Shown piece after piece: positions 13,311-25,311 of a DNA stretch of 64,000 nt (position 1 is its first letter; the number at the start of each line of letters is the position of its first letter). The position numbers and the translations under genes are program-made. Where the stretch lies: contig CM038702.1 in NCBI GenBank assembly GCA_021613375.1, forward strand, positions 25,489,849 to 25,553,848, written 5' to 3'. The stretch comes from Megaleporinus macrocephalus (Eukaryota > Chordata > Actinopteri > Characiformes > Anostomidae). Below the pieces are notes generated by a model. That model did not search any database. It saw only the letters and a program-made list of their open reading frames with translations, and was not told the DNA's origin.

Positions 13311-14070
13311 AGGTTACAATGATGGTGTTTGTTGTAGATGGTGGAGTTTACTGGAGAATGTTGTTGTTTATTAGAGAATCATGGTTTATGTGAAAGAACA
13401 ATGTTATCTCGTGGGGAATATTTCATGTTTGTTGAGACGTGTTATATATATAGACGATTGTGGTGTTTGGTGGTTTTTTTTTCATTGATGCTGTTTGCTG
13501 AAGAATGATTTTATGTAAATCGGGAAAATGATGGCATTGGGTGTAAAATGCTTGTAGTTGGTAGAGAGTGATGGTGTTGGAGAATGATGGCGTACAATGA
13601 AGAATGTTGGTGTTTGGGGAAGAATAATAGTGTTTGATGGAGAATGTTGATGTTTGATAGATAATGCTTGTGTTTGATGAATATTGAAAGATGTTTGTTG
13701 GACAATGTTGGTGTTTGATAAAGAATGTTGGTATTTGATAGTAATAATAGTGTTTGATGAAAAATTATGGTATTTAAGAATGTATAAGAATGATAGTTTT
13801 AAAGAAAGATAGTATTTTTTGGGATGGTATATTTTTGAGAATTAATAGTGAATGATGGTTATTGAGAATGATGGTGTTTTCTGAGAATGTTGGTGTTTAA
13901 TGGAAAATGATCCTATTTACTGGAGAATGATGGTTTTGAAGAATGATGGTGTATGATAGTGAATTATGGTTTTGGAGAATGATGGTGTGTAATAGTGAAT
14001 GATGGTTTTGGAGAATGATGGTGTTTGTTGGAATGGGACAGTGTTTGTAGAAAAATGTTAAATGATTAAA
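13311..14070. repeat. G/T-rich minisatellite B (related to A)
   Basis: Imperfect tandem words gaatgatggtgttt, gaatgttggtgttt and gatagtgaatgatggtttt over 0.76 kb. The unit shares the gaatgatggtgtttg core with the array at 4458-5375, so the two loci share an ancestor or an expansion motif. It is more degenerate than array A. Confidence 0.85.
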
Positions 14071-16539
14071 GTTTTGCCTCATTATCATCTTCCTCTGACT
14101 ACAGAACATTTCACTTTATCTCTGTCATCTAAAATCCAGCATGACTGCAAAGTAACACACTCACTCATGCTCCCTCTTGAGCGCCAGTGAGTGCATTTGA
14201 ACATTTTCTTTTGTAAAAATAAAAATATTTCTCAAGGTTGTGTGCTTTGAACTCCATGACGAGTTTAGAGAAGTATTAAAATCCTACAATTATAGGAAAA
14301 GCTTAAATGTACTATATTCTACAATCTTAAATTTCACATTTATTAAACGACATGATACAATGATAAAAAATGATGGAGCAATTTTGTTGGATATCCTTGA
14401 AGAATTAACTGGGTAAAAACAAGTAAGATTCCTGCAAGCACATAAGCAGATATACCAAACAGTGATGGTTGTACGTAAGAGACCTTTGATTATAAACAAT
14501 CATCTTTCACTCTAAACCAGATTCTACTTATGTCAAAGACATGTGTCTTTGACATAAGCTAAATAGCTAAATATGATAATCTGGAAAGTTCAATATAGTA
14601 TTATTGCTGTATTGTACTGTACTGTAATGTAGTAATAGTGTGGAGTCATTCCACAATTCCACAGACACTGAGCTATTGTCATTATTTATTAATTGTTAAG
14701 GATTCTGCTTGTCTTGTTGTCTAAATTATGATGTATCTGTCTTTCTGTGAGGGCATGTGCTAAGTGGCTGGTTGCAAGCCCTGCGGATAGCAAGAACAGT
14801 AGCTTCTGGACAACTAAACCAAAAAATCCAGGCTGCTGTTACTTTTTTGTGAAGTAACATTTTTGTCCATGTTTATAGATACAGTATGCCATGCAATGCC
14901 AGAACCCACAAGTCTATTTGAGATTACATAACATCTTGACATGGTTTGAGGCAAATTTAGCCATACACCATGCTAAGTGATGTACACAGAGTCCACAAGA
15001 GTTCAATGCTTATTTTTTCACTGTAGAGACAGCGTGATCAGTCACAATGTAATTATTGAAACAATACAGGGTGTATGACTGGAGGGGAGAAATGTCTGAG
15101 AACATGGGAACTTGAGGTAGCACTGAGAAAGACTGAGGAATGGAATGGAGATGTTGTGGTTGTGGGACAGGAAATTTAAAGAAAATTAAATAGGAGAAAG
15201 CAGGAGCTGTAGAAAGCAGTAGCTGCAGGCATGATCCTCCCCCCAGATAGTTATATCACAACTTCATTTATTCAATTATTCAGATCAAAGGGGACTGCCA
15301 CAATTCATTTAATGTAGTTTATAATGCCACTAATTCTCTAACAGTTGTAAATATGCACTTGTATATATGTAAATATAAATAGATGTTTTCTTTAACTACC
15401 ACCAACCTGCCCAGGGTGTCCTGTCCTGCCTTCTGCTGTGTGCTGAGACGGGCTCCAGCACTCCAGACAAGCAAATGACTCAATGCATTTAAGTTTACAT
15501 GCACTTAATAATTAGATGACTACAAATCAGATTTTGTCAGTAATCAACTAGTTCACATGCGCTTGGGTAGTCAGATAATGGGAAAACACTCTAGGGCTAT
15601 GTGAATCAGGCAGCAATCAGAATTCTGCTGGGAAACATGCCAGTTAAAAGAAGAAGACATGATGTAATGTAAAACTGCCACAACTTTCTTTTATTTAAAC
15701 TATCTTTTTACAAAAAAAAACAACATGCTTGATGAAATAAAATTAAAATATTATTAAATATTATTAGATCATATTTTAAAATTATTTTGTCAAGCATGTA
15801 GTTGGTTTCAGCAACTCTCCAAAAGTGTTTTGTTGCCATTTTATGGTTGCTGTGTTCAGCACTGCTTGCTTATTTCCAGTACCGTAGTCTGTTTTTGTAC
15901 ATGAGACTGAAAAAACTGAAAGTGAAAAAAACTGAAAGAAATGAAAATAAGGGCGGGCTGAAATAAAAAAAAATCCGATTTCAGGGCCTTACTCTAAGAA
16001 TACTGTATAATATTAGAAATATGTTTGCAATTTACATTAGCTGTAACCATTAAATCTGTATGTGATAGAATTATTAAGGTGCATCTAAACAGGCTCACTG
16101 TTGTGTCTTACAATGACCTCTGCCCTAAATATTACACCTATCTCAACTACTTAGTCATTAGTCATTAAACATTTAGTTACTGAAAAATGAATTACATTCC
16201 TTTATAACTTGCTGTGGAATCCTAGACCACCAGGTGGTGGCATTTTACAACACTTCCATGTAGAACATAAACACACACAGGAGACTGAAAGGATTATATT
16301 GATTAGTATAATTCAAAAACGTCATCATAGGATTGTAGTGTTACACGCCAGGCCTTATTTATTAGGGAAATAAATAAAAGAGAGTTAGCTAATGCCTTTT
16401 CTTCTTCTCAGAATGAAAAACTGTTCAGTTTCAGGCATTCAAAATGTAACTTCATCTGCTGAAAGCAATTTTGTTGTCAGAGAATGTGATACATTACAAT
16501 GAACGAAGCTTAAACAGCAATAGAAATGGGGGGAAAATG
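14071..16539. other. Intergenic, no gene seen
   Basis: Contains a perfect 15-bp inverted repeat at 14527-14558 and otherwise unremarkable A/T-rich DNA. The words cacatgcgcttgggta and gaaaacactc near 15550 could belong to a decayed transposon, but ends are not identifiable. Confidence 0.45.
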
Positions 16540-16840
16540 AGTTTGCCCACGTCCATCCTACCTGCATATAGATTTTTCTTTGTCCTGCCGCCTAAATTAA
16601 GCATCAGGTTTCACAGCACAAAGCGTCTAACCAGCAATTAAGTAATGAAACATAAATGACACAGGCCACGCGCTTCGCACACACCATCATCCATTAAGCA
16701 TTTTAGCTTCTGGAAACAATGAATTTTAATGACAAAAGACAGATGTTGCCATGCTAACAGAGCTGCGTATCCTACGTGACCTGCTTTTGTATGTTTACCC
16801 ACTAAAGGATATCCGAGCACACACAAGAAGGTACAAAACG
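16540..16840. promoter_or_regulatory. Candidate conserved non-coding element
   Basis: Repeat-free block with many homeodomain-like cores (cctaaattaagcatc, cagcaattaagtaatg, tccattaagc) and a SOX-like aaacaatgaatttt. Stop codons occur in all frames tried and no splice pattern is seen. Conservation is untested. Confidence 0.25.
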
Positions 16841-17185
16841 TTGAGGACATCGTCCTAATACTGTGCTGCAATGCTGTCTTCTGCACTCAGAGCAGCTTTA
16901 GGTTGAAGGTATAGTGTCAAGAAAGAGTCAACAGAATTATTTGGGTTGGATGCACTTCATCATGTTGTTTATTGCACTGATGCAGACATTTTTATTATGC
17001 ATGTACACATTGTCAGTGTTTTTTCTGCTACTGTAGCATCCAGATGTCCTCTGAGGAACCACAGTACCTTCACAGTATTCTGCAAAGGGTTTAAGCCACA
17101 CTGTAAAAAACTCAGCCCAACTCAAACTAGTTCAGACAGAAGAAACTCCCCTCTTTCAGTTCTGTGTGCTACCCTTCTATTTAAA

Positions 17186-17420
17186 AATACACTACCAGTC
17201 AAAAGTTTGAACATGCCTAACTAAATATATATTTTATTGTTATGAAGACATTTTAATGCAATGAAAGAGAAATTTGCTCATGTAAAGTACATTTCTAAAA
17301 CATTGTGCTGTAAATTGAAATATATAAATGATAATGCATATCTCAGCATATATACTATCTTCTTCAGTCTTGTTAGAAAAGCAGCCGTGTGGCTTCTCAT
17401 GAAGCTGCTGACAAGACTGT
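17186..17420. mobile_element. Tc1-like element fragment (one end)
   Basis: Begins with the characteristic fish Tc1-like terminal sequence cactaccagtcaaaagtttg, preceded by TA. The other terminus is not found, so this is a truncated copy. Confidence 0.5.
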
Positions 17421-17554
17421 AAAACTGCATCAGAGCAAATGAGAAACTATAAACATTCTTTAAACCAGAATTAGATACTTATTTCTGGTCCTGGCATAAT
17501 TTCATATGTGTTACTTTATAGTCTTCACAATTATTATTATATATAATGTAATTA

Positions 17555-17875
17555 TCTATCCATCCATTATGTGCCGCTTAATCCCGCTAGTCGGGGTCAT
17601 GGGGGGGCTGGAGCCAATACCAGCATCATCAGGCGAAGGCAGAGTACACCATGGACAGTTCGCCAGTTCTTCGTATGGCCAGCACTCACTCACACCTACA
17701 GGCAATTCAGAGTGACCAATCAACCTATTATGCATGTCTTTGGACTGTGGGAGGAAACCCACTCAAGCACGGGGAGAACATGCAAATCCCACACAGAATG
17801 GCCCGGACCGGGAAGCGAACCCGGATCGCCTGGCTGTGAAGCGACAGTGCTAACCACTTCACCACCATGCCACCA
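17555..17875 (-). repeat. L2-like LINE/SINE tail
   Basis: Minus-oriented copy of the retroposon tail. At its plus-strand left edge it reads atccatccattatgtgccgc, then gggggctggagccaatacca, then ttggactgtgggaggaaacc and ggggagaacatgcaaatccc. Open frames over it on both strands are repeat shadows. Confidence 0.7.
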
Positions 17876-17944
17876 TTAATATAATTTTTTTTTAATTAGT
17901 TTTATTATTTTTATAATTATTATTAATTATTATTATATAATATT

Positions 17945-18382
17945 ATATCACGCTGGACCGGGAGAGGTGCCGGGGGATGATCAGCACAATGAAGGGGGCT
18001 GACGCAGGTGCAAGGTTTTAACTAAAAATACTTTACTGGTAAAGACCAAAACAAACACTAAGCAAAAACAAACATGAATTAACCAAAACAGAAATACTAA
18101 CTAACAAACAGGGTCCACACGCAACAATATACAATAGACGATGAACCACAAAGGAGAGGGCAAAACAGGCAGACTAAATACACTGGATAACGAGAGGAAG
18201 CAGTAGACAGCTGGTGACAATGGGAGGTGACAAGGAAGGGAACCAGGTGGAGGGCGGAGACAAGGATCACATGACTATCAGACAGAACCACATGGTGAAA
18301 GACGTAAACACAAGCACATGGACTACAAACAGAAACGTAAACAAACAGGCAAGGACAAGGGAAACAGGGCAGGACGTGACAT
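17945..18382. mobile_element. Unclassified short dispersed element with complementary ends
   Basis: Ends tatcacgctgga and caggacgtgacata are roughly inverted. The interior (acaaacactaagcaaaaaca, ggagacaaggatcacatgac) is reminiscent of common fish dispersed repeats, and A/T-rich DNA flanks it. Class not determined; no coding capacity. Confidence 0.35.
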
Positions 18383-18414
18383 ATTACTATTAAAATAAAG
18401 TAAAACCGGGATTC

Positions 18415-18602
18415 TCCAGGCCATTCCATGTGCTTGAGTGGATTTCCTCCGGGTACTCTGGTTTATTGGCCATACAATGGACTGGTGACCTGTCCATGGT
18501 GTATCCCACCTTTTCCCGACAATGCTGGGATTGGCCCCAGCCTCCCCGTGACCCCGACCTGCAAGATAAAACAGAAGATAATGGATGGATAGATGGATGG
18601 TA
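18415..18602 (+). repeat. L2/CR1-like LINE 3' tail
   Basis: Contains gactggtgacctgtccatgg, then gctgggattggccccagcct, then ccgtgaccccgacctg, ending in gataatggatggatagatgg. This is the classic (GGAT)n-tailed fish LINE 3' end, 5'-truncated. Confidence 0.7.
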
Positions 18603-18664
18603 GAAAAACCTGATAAAACAACCAATATTTTCTACAGTGTATTAAACATTTAAGGACATGAAAT

Positions 18665-18780
18665 TGAGGTGTTCCGGAGCAGCAGACTAGACCGTCACCC
18701 AAGAGGTCATAAGTTTGAGCCCCATCAATGCCAGAGCCATTTGTAAGTAAGCACCCAGCTAGGGTGAAATTAAGTAAATA
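18665..18780 (+). repeat. tRNA-like SINE fragment
   Basis: The stretch gttccggagcagcagactag then aagaggtcataagtttgagc resembles a tRNA-derived SINE head, with a box-B-like gtttgagcc. It runs into a (TA)n microsatellite at its 3' side. Confidence 0.35.

Positions 18781-18781
<1 letters not shown>

Positions 18782-18864
<83 letters not shown>
18782..18864. repeat. (TA)n microsatellite
   Basis: About 41 uninterrupted TA units immediately after a SINE-like fragment. Confidence 0.98.
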
Positions 18865-18865
<1 letters not shown>

Positions 18866-18866
<1 letters not shown>

Positions 18867-20394
18867 TATTTATCTAACCAGAACCAACATGTATCATTAG
18901 ACTGGGGCTCCGTCGTAATAATGGCAGGCATCCTATGCTATACTAATAAGAGTCCCTGGGCAAGATTCCTAATACTACCTTCCCCTACTTGTGTAAAATT
19001 ATCAAACTGTGTTTTTACTGTCAAATGTCATATATGCAAACATAAATCTGCCAAACTTAGATTCATGCATCAGACCAACAAATAGCAAAGTATGATTCAT
19101 TGCTTCCAAAGACTATTTATCTATCATTCTCCAAAGTAACCTCACTTCAAACCAGCTTTGTTGGCTAATAGTGGATCTTTTCTCCAAACAGCTTGTTCCA
19201 TCTCATCCCACAGATGTTAATTTGGACTGCATTCAAGTGTTTCGGCGCTATGCTGAATTTGTCACCATCATGAGCCCATTCGTGCAGTGGGTATTTTCCT
19301 GTTGCTGAGTTCTTTTACAGTCATCATTGTAATGAGGAAGTTCAGAGCGAATGTCTATGCAGAGTAGCTTTCATCAACTCTTCAGAACTCAAAATCACTC
19401 ACAAGTGCTAAAGCTGCTTATATGTTCCTTAGGCAACTATATGCAGAATAGGTTGCAAACATAGCTATGTTCAGTAAACCTGGAAGGGTTAACCTTATAA
19501 TTTATATTAGCTTCGTAGTGCCAGTGCTAAACTAAAGGAAAGAAAAAGGAAGGACATTTCAGGAACCAAACATGTCTTGGCTGGCTGACTATATTTGGGT
19601 TAAGGTGGGGAAAAACTGGGTGAACTTGTTTTTTGGCTAAACCATCACCTTAAGCAGGGCAGCCATTAGGGTTTAATATAGCTCATAAACAGGACATCTG
19701 ACACCTCTGTTTGTCTTATGGGGCATAGAGTGGGTGGTCTTTCATCAAGTGATCAATTCACATCAAATGCAGCACATGCATCTGAGCAAGCTTCATTTTT
19801 CACCTCCTGAGCAAACCCTAAATCACAAGGTTGCTCCTAAATATCCTAGAGTGCGACGTTTAAGGCGGTATGATTGTTCTCTGAGAAGAGCTTGCTTCAC
19901 AGCCTGTAAATGGAGTCTTTGTTACAATATGGTGTTGATGTGAAAATGTAGGCCAGGCATCAAATGATTCATTCAAATGTTCTTTCGCCACCGCCTACAG
20001 AGGAGAGCGCCGCTGGTGCACCAGAACCAACAAACAACTCAAAAAAACACATCATACTCGCATCACACACCTCAATGAAGCCCACTCACTGAGACCACTA
20101 ATGGCGAAAGAGCTCCAATCCTGGCCCAACACCACTGCTATTCTGAGTGCAGGTTTCCTTGCGGGACTCATTAGCTTCTTATCTCTGTGGACTGTCCAAG
20201 GTGTTACCGGGATACGCTAGAGGACAGATCTGCTATTTCAGTTCCTCGATGTGTAAACAAGCAGAGCTGATGGTGGGCTACAGTTAATATGCACTCCAAA
20301 GTGTAATGGATGAAGAAACAGCTTCACCTGTTCTCTGAAGCTGATATGAATGTGGTTCCAGGTTAGAAGGAGAACACTCTAGGGGTAGACACAG
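18866..20394. other. Intergenic, no gene seen
   Basis: Moderately complex sequence. The patch 19185-19240 (cagcttgttccatctcatcc) resembles an internal part of a Tc1-like transposon but is too short to delimit. No credible exon. Confidence 0.4.
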
Positions 20395-20754
20395 TGACAT
20401 GCAAAAGTTTGGGTGCCTCTGGTTAAAAGTTCTGTTACTGTGAATAGCTAAGTGAGCAGAAGATGACCTGGCACCTGGAATCTCTGTGAGACTCTCGGGC
20501 CATCTAGCATGCACTGCTCTTCTGATGTCTATCTACAGTTTTGATTATATTTAGGTCTGGGGACTGTGAGGACTGTGTTTTTTGTGGCTTGTTTAGGATC
20601 ATTATCATTATCTCTTTTCATCTTCAGTTTTCTACAGACAGTGTGATGTTTGCTTCCAGAATTTGCTGGTATTTAATTGAGTCTGTTCTTCTATATTCCC
20701 TGAAATGTTTTCAGTGCCACTGGCTGCAGCACAAGCCCCAAAGCATGATCAATC

Positions 20755-20757
<3 letters not shown>
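20395..20757 (-). mobile_element. Tc1-like element, internally deleted, one end lost
   Basis: Starts with the terminal phrase gcaaaagtttgggtgcctct and carries antisense transposase-region words (ggccatctagcatgcactgc, tctggggactgtgaggactg, tggctgcagcacaagcccca). It stops abruptly at the GATA microsatellite. No intact reading frame. Confidence 0.65.
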
Positions 20758-20839
<82 letters not shown>

Positions 20840-20849
20840 TAGATAGATA
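20758..20849. repeat. (GATA)n / (GACA)n microsatellite
   Basis: About 15 GATA units, five GACA units, then GATA again, ending at the left terminus of a Tc1-like element. A few GATA units also follow that element at 22920-22931. Confidence 0.95.
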
Positions 20850-20939
20850 GGGATTTTACAAAAGTGAGTACACCCCTAACATTTCTAAAAATATTTTTCT
20901 TATCTTTTCTTGAGACAACATTAAAGAAATGAAACTTCC

Positions 20940-21015
20940 TCTTGAGGATGCCCCACAGGTGCTCAATTGGGTTTGGATCTAGAGAGATACTTGGCCAGTC
21001 CATCACCTTTACCAT
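20940..21015 (-). pseudogene. Tc1 transposase C-terminal remnant
   Basis: Minus-strand frame reads VMDWPSISLDPNPIEHLWGI then LKRKFHF, the conserved region around the third catalytic acidic residue of Tc1 transposases. It is cut from the rest of the gene by the nested repeat that begins at about 21026. DPNP replaces the usual DLNP. Confidence 0.85.
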
Positions 21016-21025
21016 CAGCTTGCTC

Positions 21026-21457
21026 AGTCAAGTCAAGTCAAGTCAGGTTTATTTGTATAGCGCTTTTTACAACAGTGTTGTCACAAAGCAGCTTTACAGG
21101 AATTTTAAAGCATGAAAAACATGAAATCACACACTTTATCCCTTGTGAGCAAGCCAGAGGCAACAGTGGCAAGGAAAAACTCCCTCAACTGGAGGAAGAA
21201 ACCTTGGGAGGAACCAGACTCACAAGGGGAGACCCATCCTCCTCTGGTCGAACAGTACTTGAAGTTTATAAACTAAAGCTGAGTTTGAAGGTAAAAGCTT
21301 TAGAAGCTGTACAGGTGCTACATCAGGTGGGTGATACTGTGATGCAGTCAAGGTGGAGCAAATGGCACAAATGGAGAGGGGCGTTGGTTGGAGCCGGGTG
21401 ACGGGGGGCCCTGGTGGTCTGTCTTTTACAGTTTTCGGCGGGACAGGTGGGTGGTTA

Positions 21458-21489
<32 letters not shown>

Positions 21490-21989
21490 AAAACGAAAAA
21501 CAAAGTTAGTTTTGGTTTGGGTTAGTACAGAGGAGTCGAGGTGTAGCAGAGAGAGGAGAGCTGTTTGGTGCCAGGTGATGAGGAGGCCCTGGCAGTCGGA
21601 CCTCCAACAGCATTCGACGGGACCGGTGGGCTGTTATTACCTCAGAGAGAGAGAAAAACAGACTTAGTTCTGGTTTGGGTTAGTACAGAGACTGAGTTAG
21701 TTCTGGTTTAGGTTAGTACAGAGACAGAGTTAGTTCTGGTTTAGGTTAGTATAGAGGATATGGAGTGTTTAGAGTGCAGCTGGTGACTCTGACAGATCTG
21801 ATTATAAAAAAGAACTAAAAGGAGAGAAGCTGCACACGTGCTACATTTGGATGATACAGTAATGCAATCAAGGTGCAGCAGATGACATAGATGAAGAGGT
21901 TACAAGGTAACAAGGGGGTACTGGTGGTCAGTCCTCCAACAGTATTCGGCAGGACAGGTGGGTGGTTATTACCTCAGAAAGAACGAGAA
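21026..21989. mobile_element. Dispersed fish repeat nested in the Tc1 copy
   Basis: Begins tcaagtcaagtcaagtcagg, then tttatttgtatagcgctttt, then acaaagcagctttacaggaa, aaggaaaaactccctcaact and gaagaaaccttgggaggaac, a very common teleost dispersed repeat. The second half is made of three partly repeated modules containing tattacctcagag and gtttgggttagtacagag. The Tc1 sequence resumes at gcaaggcagttgtcatcttg. Superfamily not assigned. Confidence 0.7.
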
Positions 21990-21999
21990 AGCAAGGCAG

Positions 22000-22710
22000 T
22001 TGTCATCTTGGAGGTGTATTTGGGGTCATATTAGAAAACTGCCATGCAGCCCAGTTTTTGAAGGGAGGGGATCATACTCTGCTTCAGAATGTCACAGTAC
22101 ATGTTGGAATGCATGTTTCCCTCATTGATCCTTAGCTCCCCAGTCTGGTAGCACTAATGCAGCCCCAGATCATGATGCTACCACTACCATGCTTAACTGA
22201 AGGCAAGACAGTTATCTCCTCACCAGGATGCCGTCATGCATGCTGGACACCTTCTGAGCCAAACAAGTTAATCTTGGTCTTGTCTGACCACAGGACAAGG
22301 GTCCAGTAATCCATGCTCTTGGACTGCTTGTCTTCAGCAAACTGTTTGCGGACTTTCGTGTGTAGCTTCTGAAGAAGCTTTCTTCTGGGATGACGGCCAT
22401 ACAGACCAAGTTGATGCAGTGTGCGCCATGTGCTCTAAGCACTGAAAGGCCAACCTCCTACTTCTTCAACCTCTGTAGCAATCCTGGCAGAACTCAGGCA
22501 TCTCTTCTTTAATGCCAACCTCTGGACATGATGCTGAACACATGTACTCAACTTCTTTGGTCGACTCTTGACCAAGATTTTGTCCACTAGCTCAATTTCA
22601 CGGTGTTAGCCTAGACCATCTTTGTGGAGCAACAGCTCTATTTCTCACATCCTCAGAGAGTTCTTTGCCATGAGGTGACATGTTGAATATCCAGTGGCCA
22701 GTATGAGAGA
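22000..22710 (-). pseudogene. Tc1 transposase N-terminal and middle remnant
   Basis: Minus-strand segments correspond to the helix-turn-helix and first catalytic regions. ATGWQIFN-like start words lie near 22680, and the WSDKTKINLFGSEG core near 22270-22310. Stops and frameshifts separate the parts, and there is no long continuous frame. Confidence 0.75.
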
Positions 22711-22931
22711 ATTGCACCCAAAGCACCAAATTTAACAGCTCCGCATTTACTCCTGGAACCTTGTAACTCTAACAAGTCACGTGAAACCAGGGAGGAACAA
22801 TTAGGCACAATTTGGATAAGTTCACTGTTATATCCTAGATTCATTTCTATGGTGTTGTCCCATGAAAAGAAAATATTTGCAGAAATTTAATGGGTGTTCT
22901 TACTTTTGTAAGAGACTGCAGATAGATAGAT

Positions 22932-23430
22932 ACTTATATATATTGATTCTGAACATTTAATTTAAAACCTTTTATCTTAGCAATAAGTGTATAGTAATGT
23001 ATATGCACATGTATGTATATCAGACTAGATTGAACATCACCCATGTGATACCCATCATATAGAAGCTCTAGACGGCTGCCTATATCTGCCTACATGTGCA
23101 AACACTGCCACTGATACACACACACATACACACATATAACTCTAGCTCTGTTGTTCTAAGGACTGAAAGACCTTGGGCTAACACTAATCTTCAAGATCTC
23201 ACGTGGTACTTCTCTTACATCACGCTGCCACACGTTTGTAATAGTTAAAGCTGTGTGAGACTTTCTTATCCACTACACACACTCATACACACCAGCACTG
23301 CAGCCTGTTAAACGTGATACACTGAATGCAAAACTGAAAGACAGTAGGTTTAATTTATGAGTCTGCATAAAAAAAGCAGTGAAACCTGCCGTTGAATCAG
23401 ATTTTACAAAGATTAACTGCACTACAGTCC
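22932..23430. other. Intergenic, no gene seen
   Basis: Unremarkable DNA with a short CA-rich patch near 23117-23135. Confidence 0.5.
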
Positions 23431-23795
23431 ACATACAGAGAGAAAGAGACACATAAAGACTGAGAGAACGAGTGAAAGGGGCAAAGAGACAAAGAAGGAG
23501 AGAAAAAGAAATATATAGGAAGGAAGAGAAAGATAAACACAAAAAAGAGGTGACAATCAGAGACAAAAGAAAGGACAGAGAAGATAACGAAACAGAATAA
23601 CAAAATAGAAAATTTAAAAAGACAGATGGAACCTGATAAGTAAAAAGGGAAGTGAAATGACAGAAGAAAGATAGAGATGAAGAAAACAGAGAGAGACAAG
23701 AAAAAATGTGGAAAGTGATAGAGGCATAGAGGAAACAGAAAGGAAGAGAGGAGAAAGACAGGCAGACATAGAATAAGAGAGGGAGAAAGAGAAGA
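23431..23795. repeat. Purine-rich (GA/AAG) low-complexity tract
   Basis: About 365 bp in which the plus strand is almost all A and G (gagagaaagagaca, gaaagatagagatgaag). Minus-strand frames rich in S, F and L over it are artefacts of composition. Confidence 0.9.
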
Positions 23796-23805
23796 TACAG
23801 TAGTA

Positions 23806-25152
23806 CAGTTGCAAGAAGAAGTAGGTGAACTATTTAGAATTATTTAAATTTTTGCATTGATTACGGATGAAATGTGGCCTGATGATGCACTAAGTCACAA
23901 TTATACACAAACAAATATCACATTCACAGTACAGGTTAGAAAAACTAATGAATCCTTGAATGTAATGACCTGTAGATCAGCATCACCAGCATCAACTCTA
24001 CCAAATGTTTTCTGTAGCTGCAAACACTATTTGCACAGTCCTGACAGGGTAAAGGTCTGGATTCTGATTTGGTGATTCCAAAACACATATCTTTTTCTTC
24101 TTCAATAATTCTTGAGTTGATTTATGAGTGTGCTTTGGGTCATTGTCTAACATCTCTTCAGCTTAAGGTCATGATTTGCTATCAACACATTCTCCTGTAA
24201 AATGTTGTGATACTCAATGATCGCAAAGCCTCCAGGCCCTGAGCAGGCAAAGCAGCTTTAAACCATGATTCTCCCTCCACTATGATTCACAGTTGGGATG
24301 GGGTTTTGGTGTGCAGTGCTCTTTTATATCCTAACATGGCGCAGTGCATTTATGCTAAAGGATCCATTTTTGTCTTGTGTCCAAAGCAGATTTTCCTGGA
24401 AGCACTGTAAAACATCCAGGTGTTCTTGGCTGAACATGTGATGAGTCACAATGTTTTTGTAGAACAGTAGTGGGTCTTTGTGGTGTTCTTCCATGAACAC
24501 CATCCTTGTTCAATGTTTTTTCTAATAGTGGACACATGAACAAAGGTTTGTGCAGCTTGTAGAGTCTTCTGTAGGTATTTTACTGTTAATCTTGGGTTCT
24601 TATCTCTTTTTGCCCGGTGTGCTGTTGAAGTGGTCTTCACAGGATGCCCACTTTTGGAGAGAGTAGCTACAGTCCTGAATTTTCTCCAGTTGTGAACAGT
24701 TTGTCTAACTGTGGATTAATGTACACACATAACTTCAACAATGCTTTTATAGCCTTTTCCAGCTACATGTGTCTCTATCTTCTGAGGACCCTCTGAAAGG
24801 TGTTTATGTCATGGCATGGTTCACACTTGTGGTATCTTTTCCTGAGAAGAACAGGTTTGTCAGTAACCAGACTTTGTGTGTTGTCTTTATTTAAAGGTCA
24901 GAGCACCTGTAAACTCACACTTCCCATCTCATCTCCTTAACTGAAACAGCTTTTGCCAATTAGCTCTTGCAGAAGTCATTAACACAGAGGGTCACCTACT
25001 CTTTCTAACCTCAACCTTTGAATGTGCTTAATAAAAGGCATGAAAGGTACAACTGTTTGTAGGTTAGATTAGTTCAACTTTGTCTATAATTGGGACTTAG
25101 ATACAAATCAGACCACACTTTATCAATAATCAAAGTAGAAATCCAGGTTAGT
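23806..25152 (-). mobile_element. Tc1/mariner-like transposon, decayed
   Basis: Starts after TA with cagttgcaagaagaagtagg, the known fish terminal pattern. Contains antisense transposase-region phrases (gcctccaggccctgagcagg, ccatgattctccctccacta, gaacaccatccttgttcaat, gggttcttatctc). Translated minus-strand pieces include TAHRAKRDKNPRLTVKYLQK. The right subterminal repeat near 25000-25150 (tagaaatccaggttag) is present, but the last bases of the terminus are missing. Confidence 0.85.
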
Positions 25153-25311
25153 TTTTTTTTGAAAGAGTCAAAACAACAGAATAAAGGACAGAGCAACCGG
25201 TGGAAAAGACAGAGAGAGGGGAGGGGTATGTATATGAGAGAGAGATTAGGCCAGGTATAGAAAAAAATCTTATTGGAGGAGACCATCATTCCAGATACCA
25301 AAAACATGTTA

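Larger units (their letters stand above)
20850..22921 (-). mobile_element. Tc1/mariner-like transposon with remnant transposase
   Basis: Inverted termini are recognisable: ttacaaaagtgagtacaccc on the left and the complement of gggtgttcttacttttgtaa on the right. The antisense frame gives transposase pieces: LHQLGLYGRHPRRK..., LVLWSDKTKINLFGSEG (22.2-22.4 kb) and, after an interruption, VMDWPSISLDPNPIEHLWGI (20.94-21.01 kb). These match the catalytic DDE domain of Tc1 transposases, including the Asp of WSD and Glu of NPIE. Frameshifts and stops make it inactive. A separate dispersed repeat (21026-21989) is inserted within the coding part. Confidence 0.9.
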
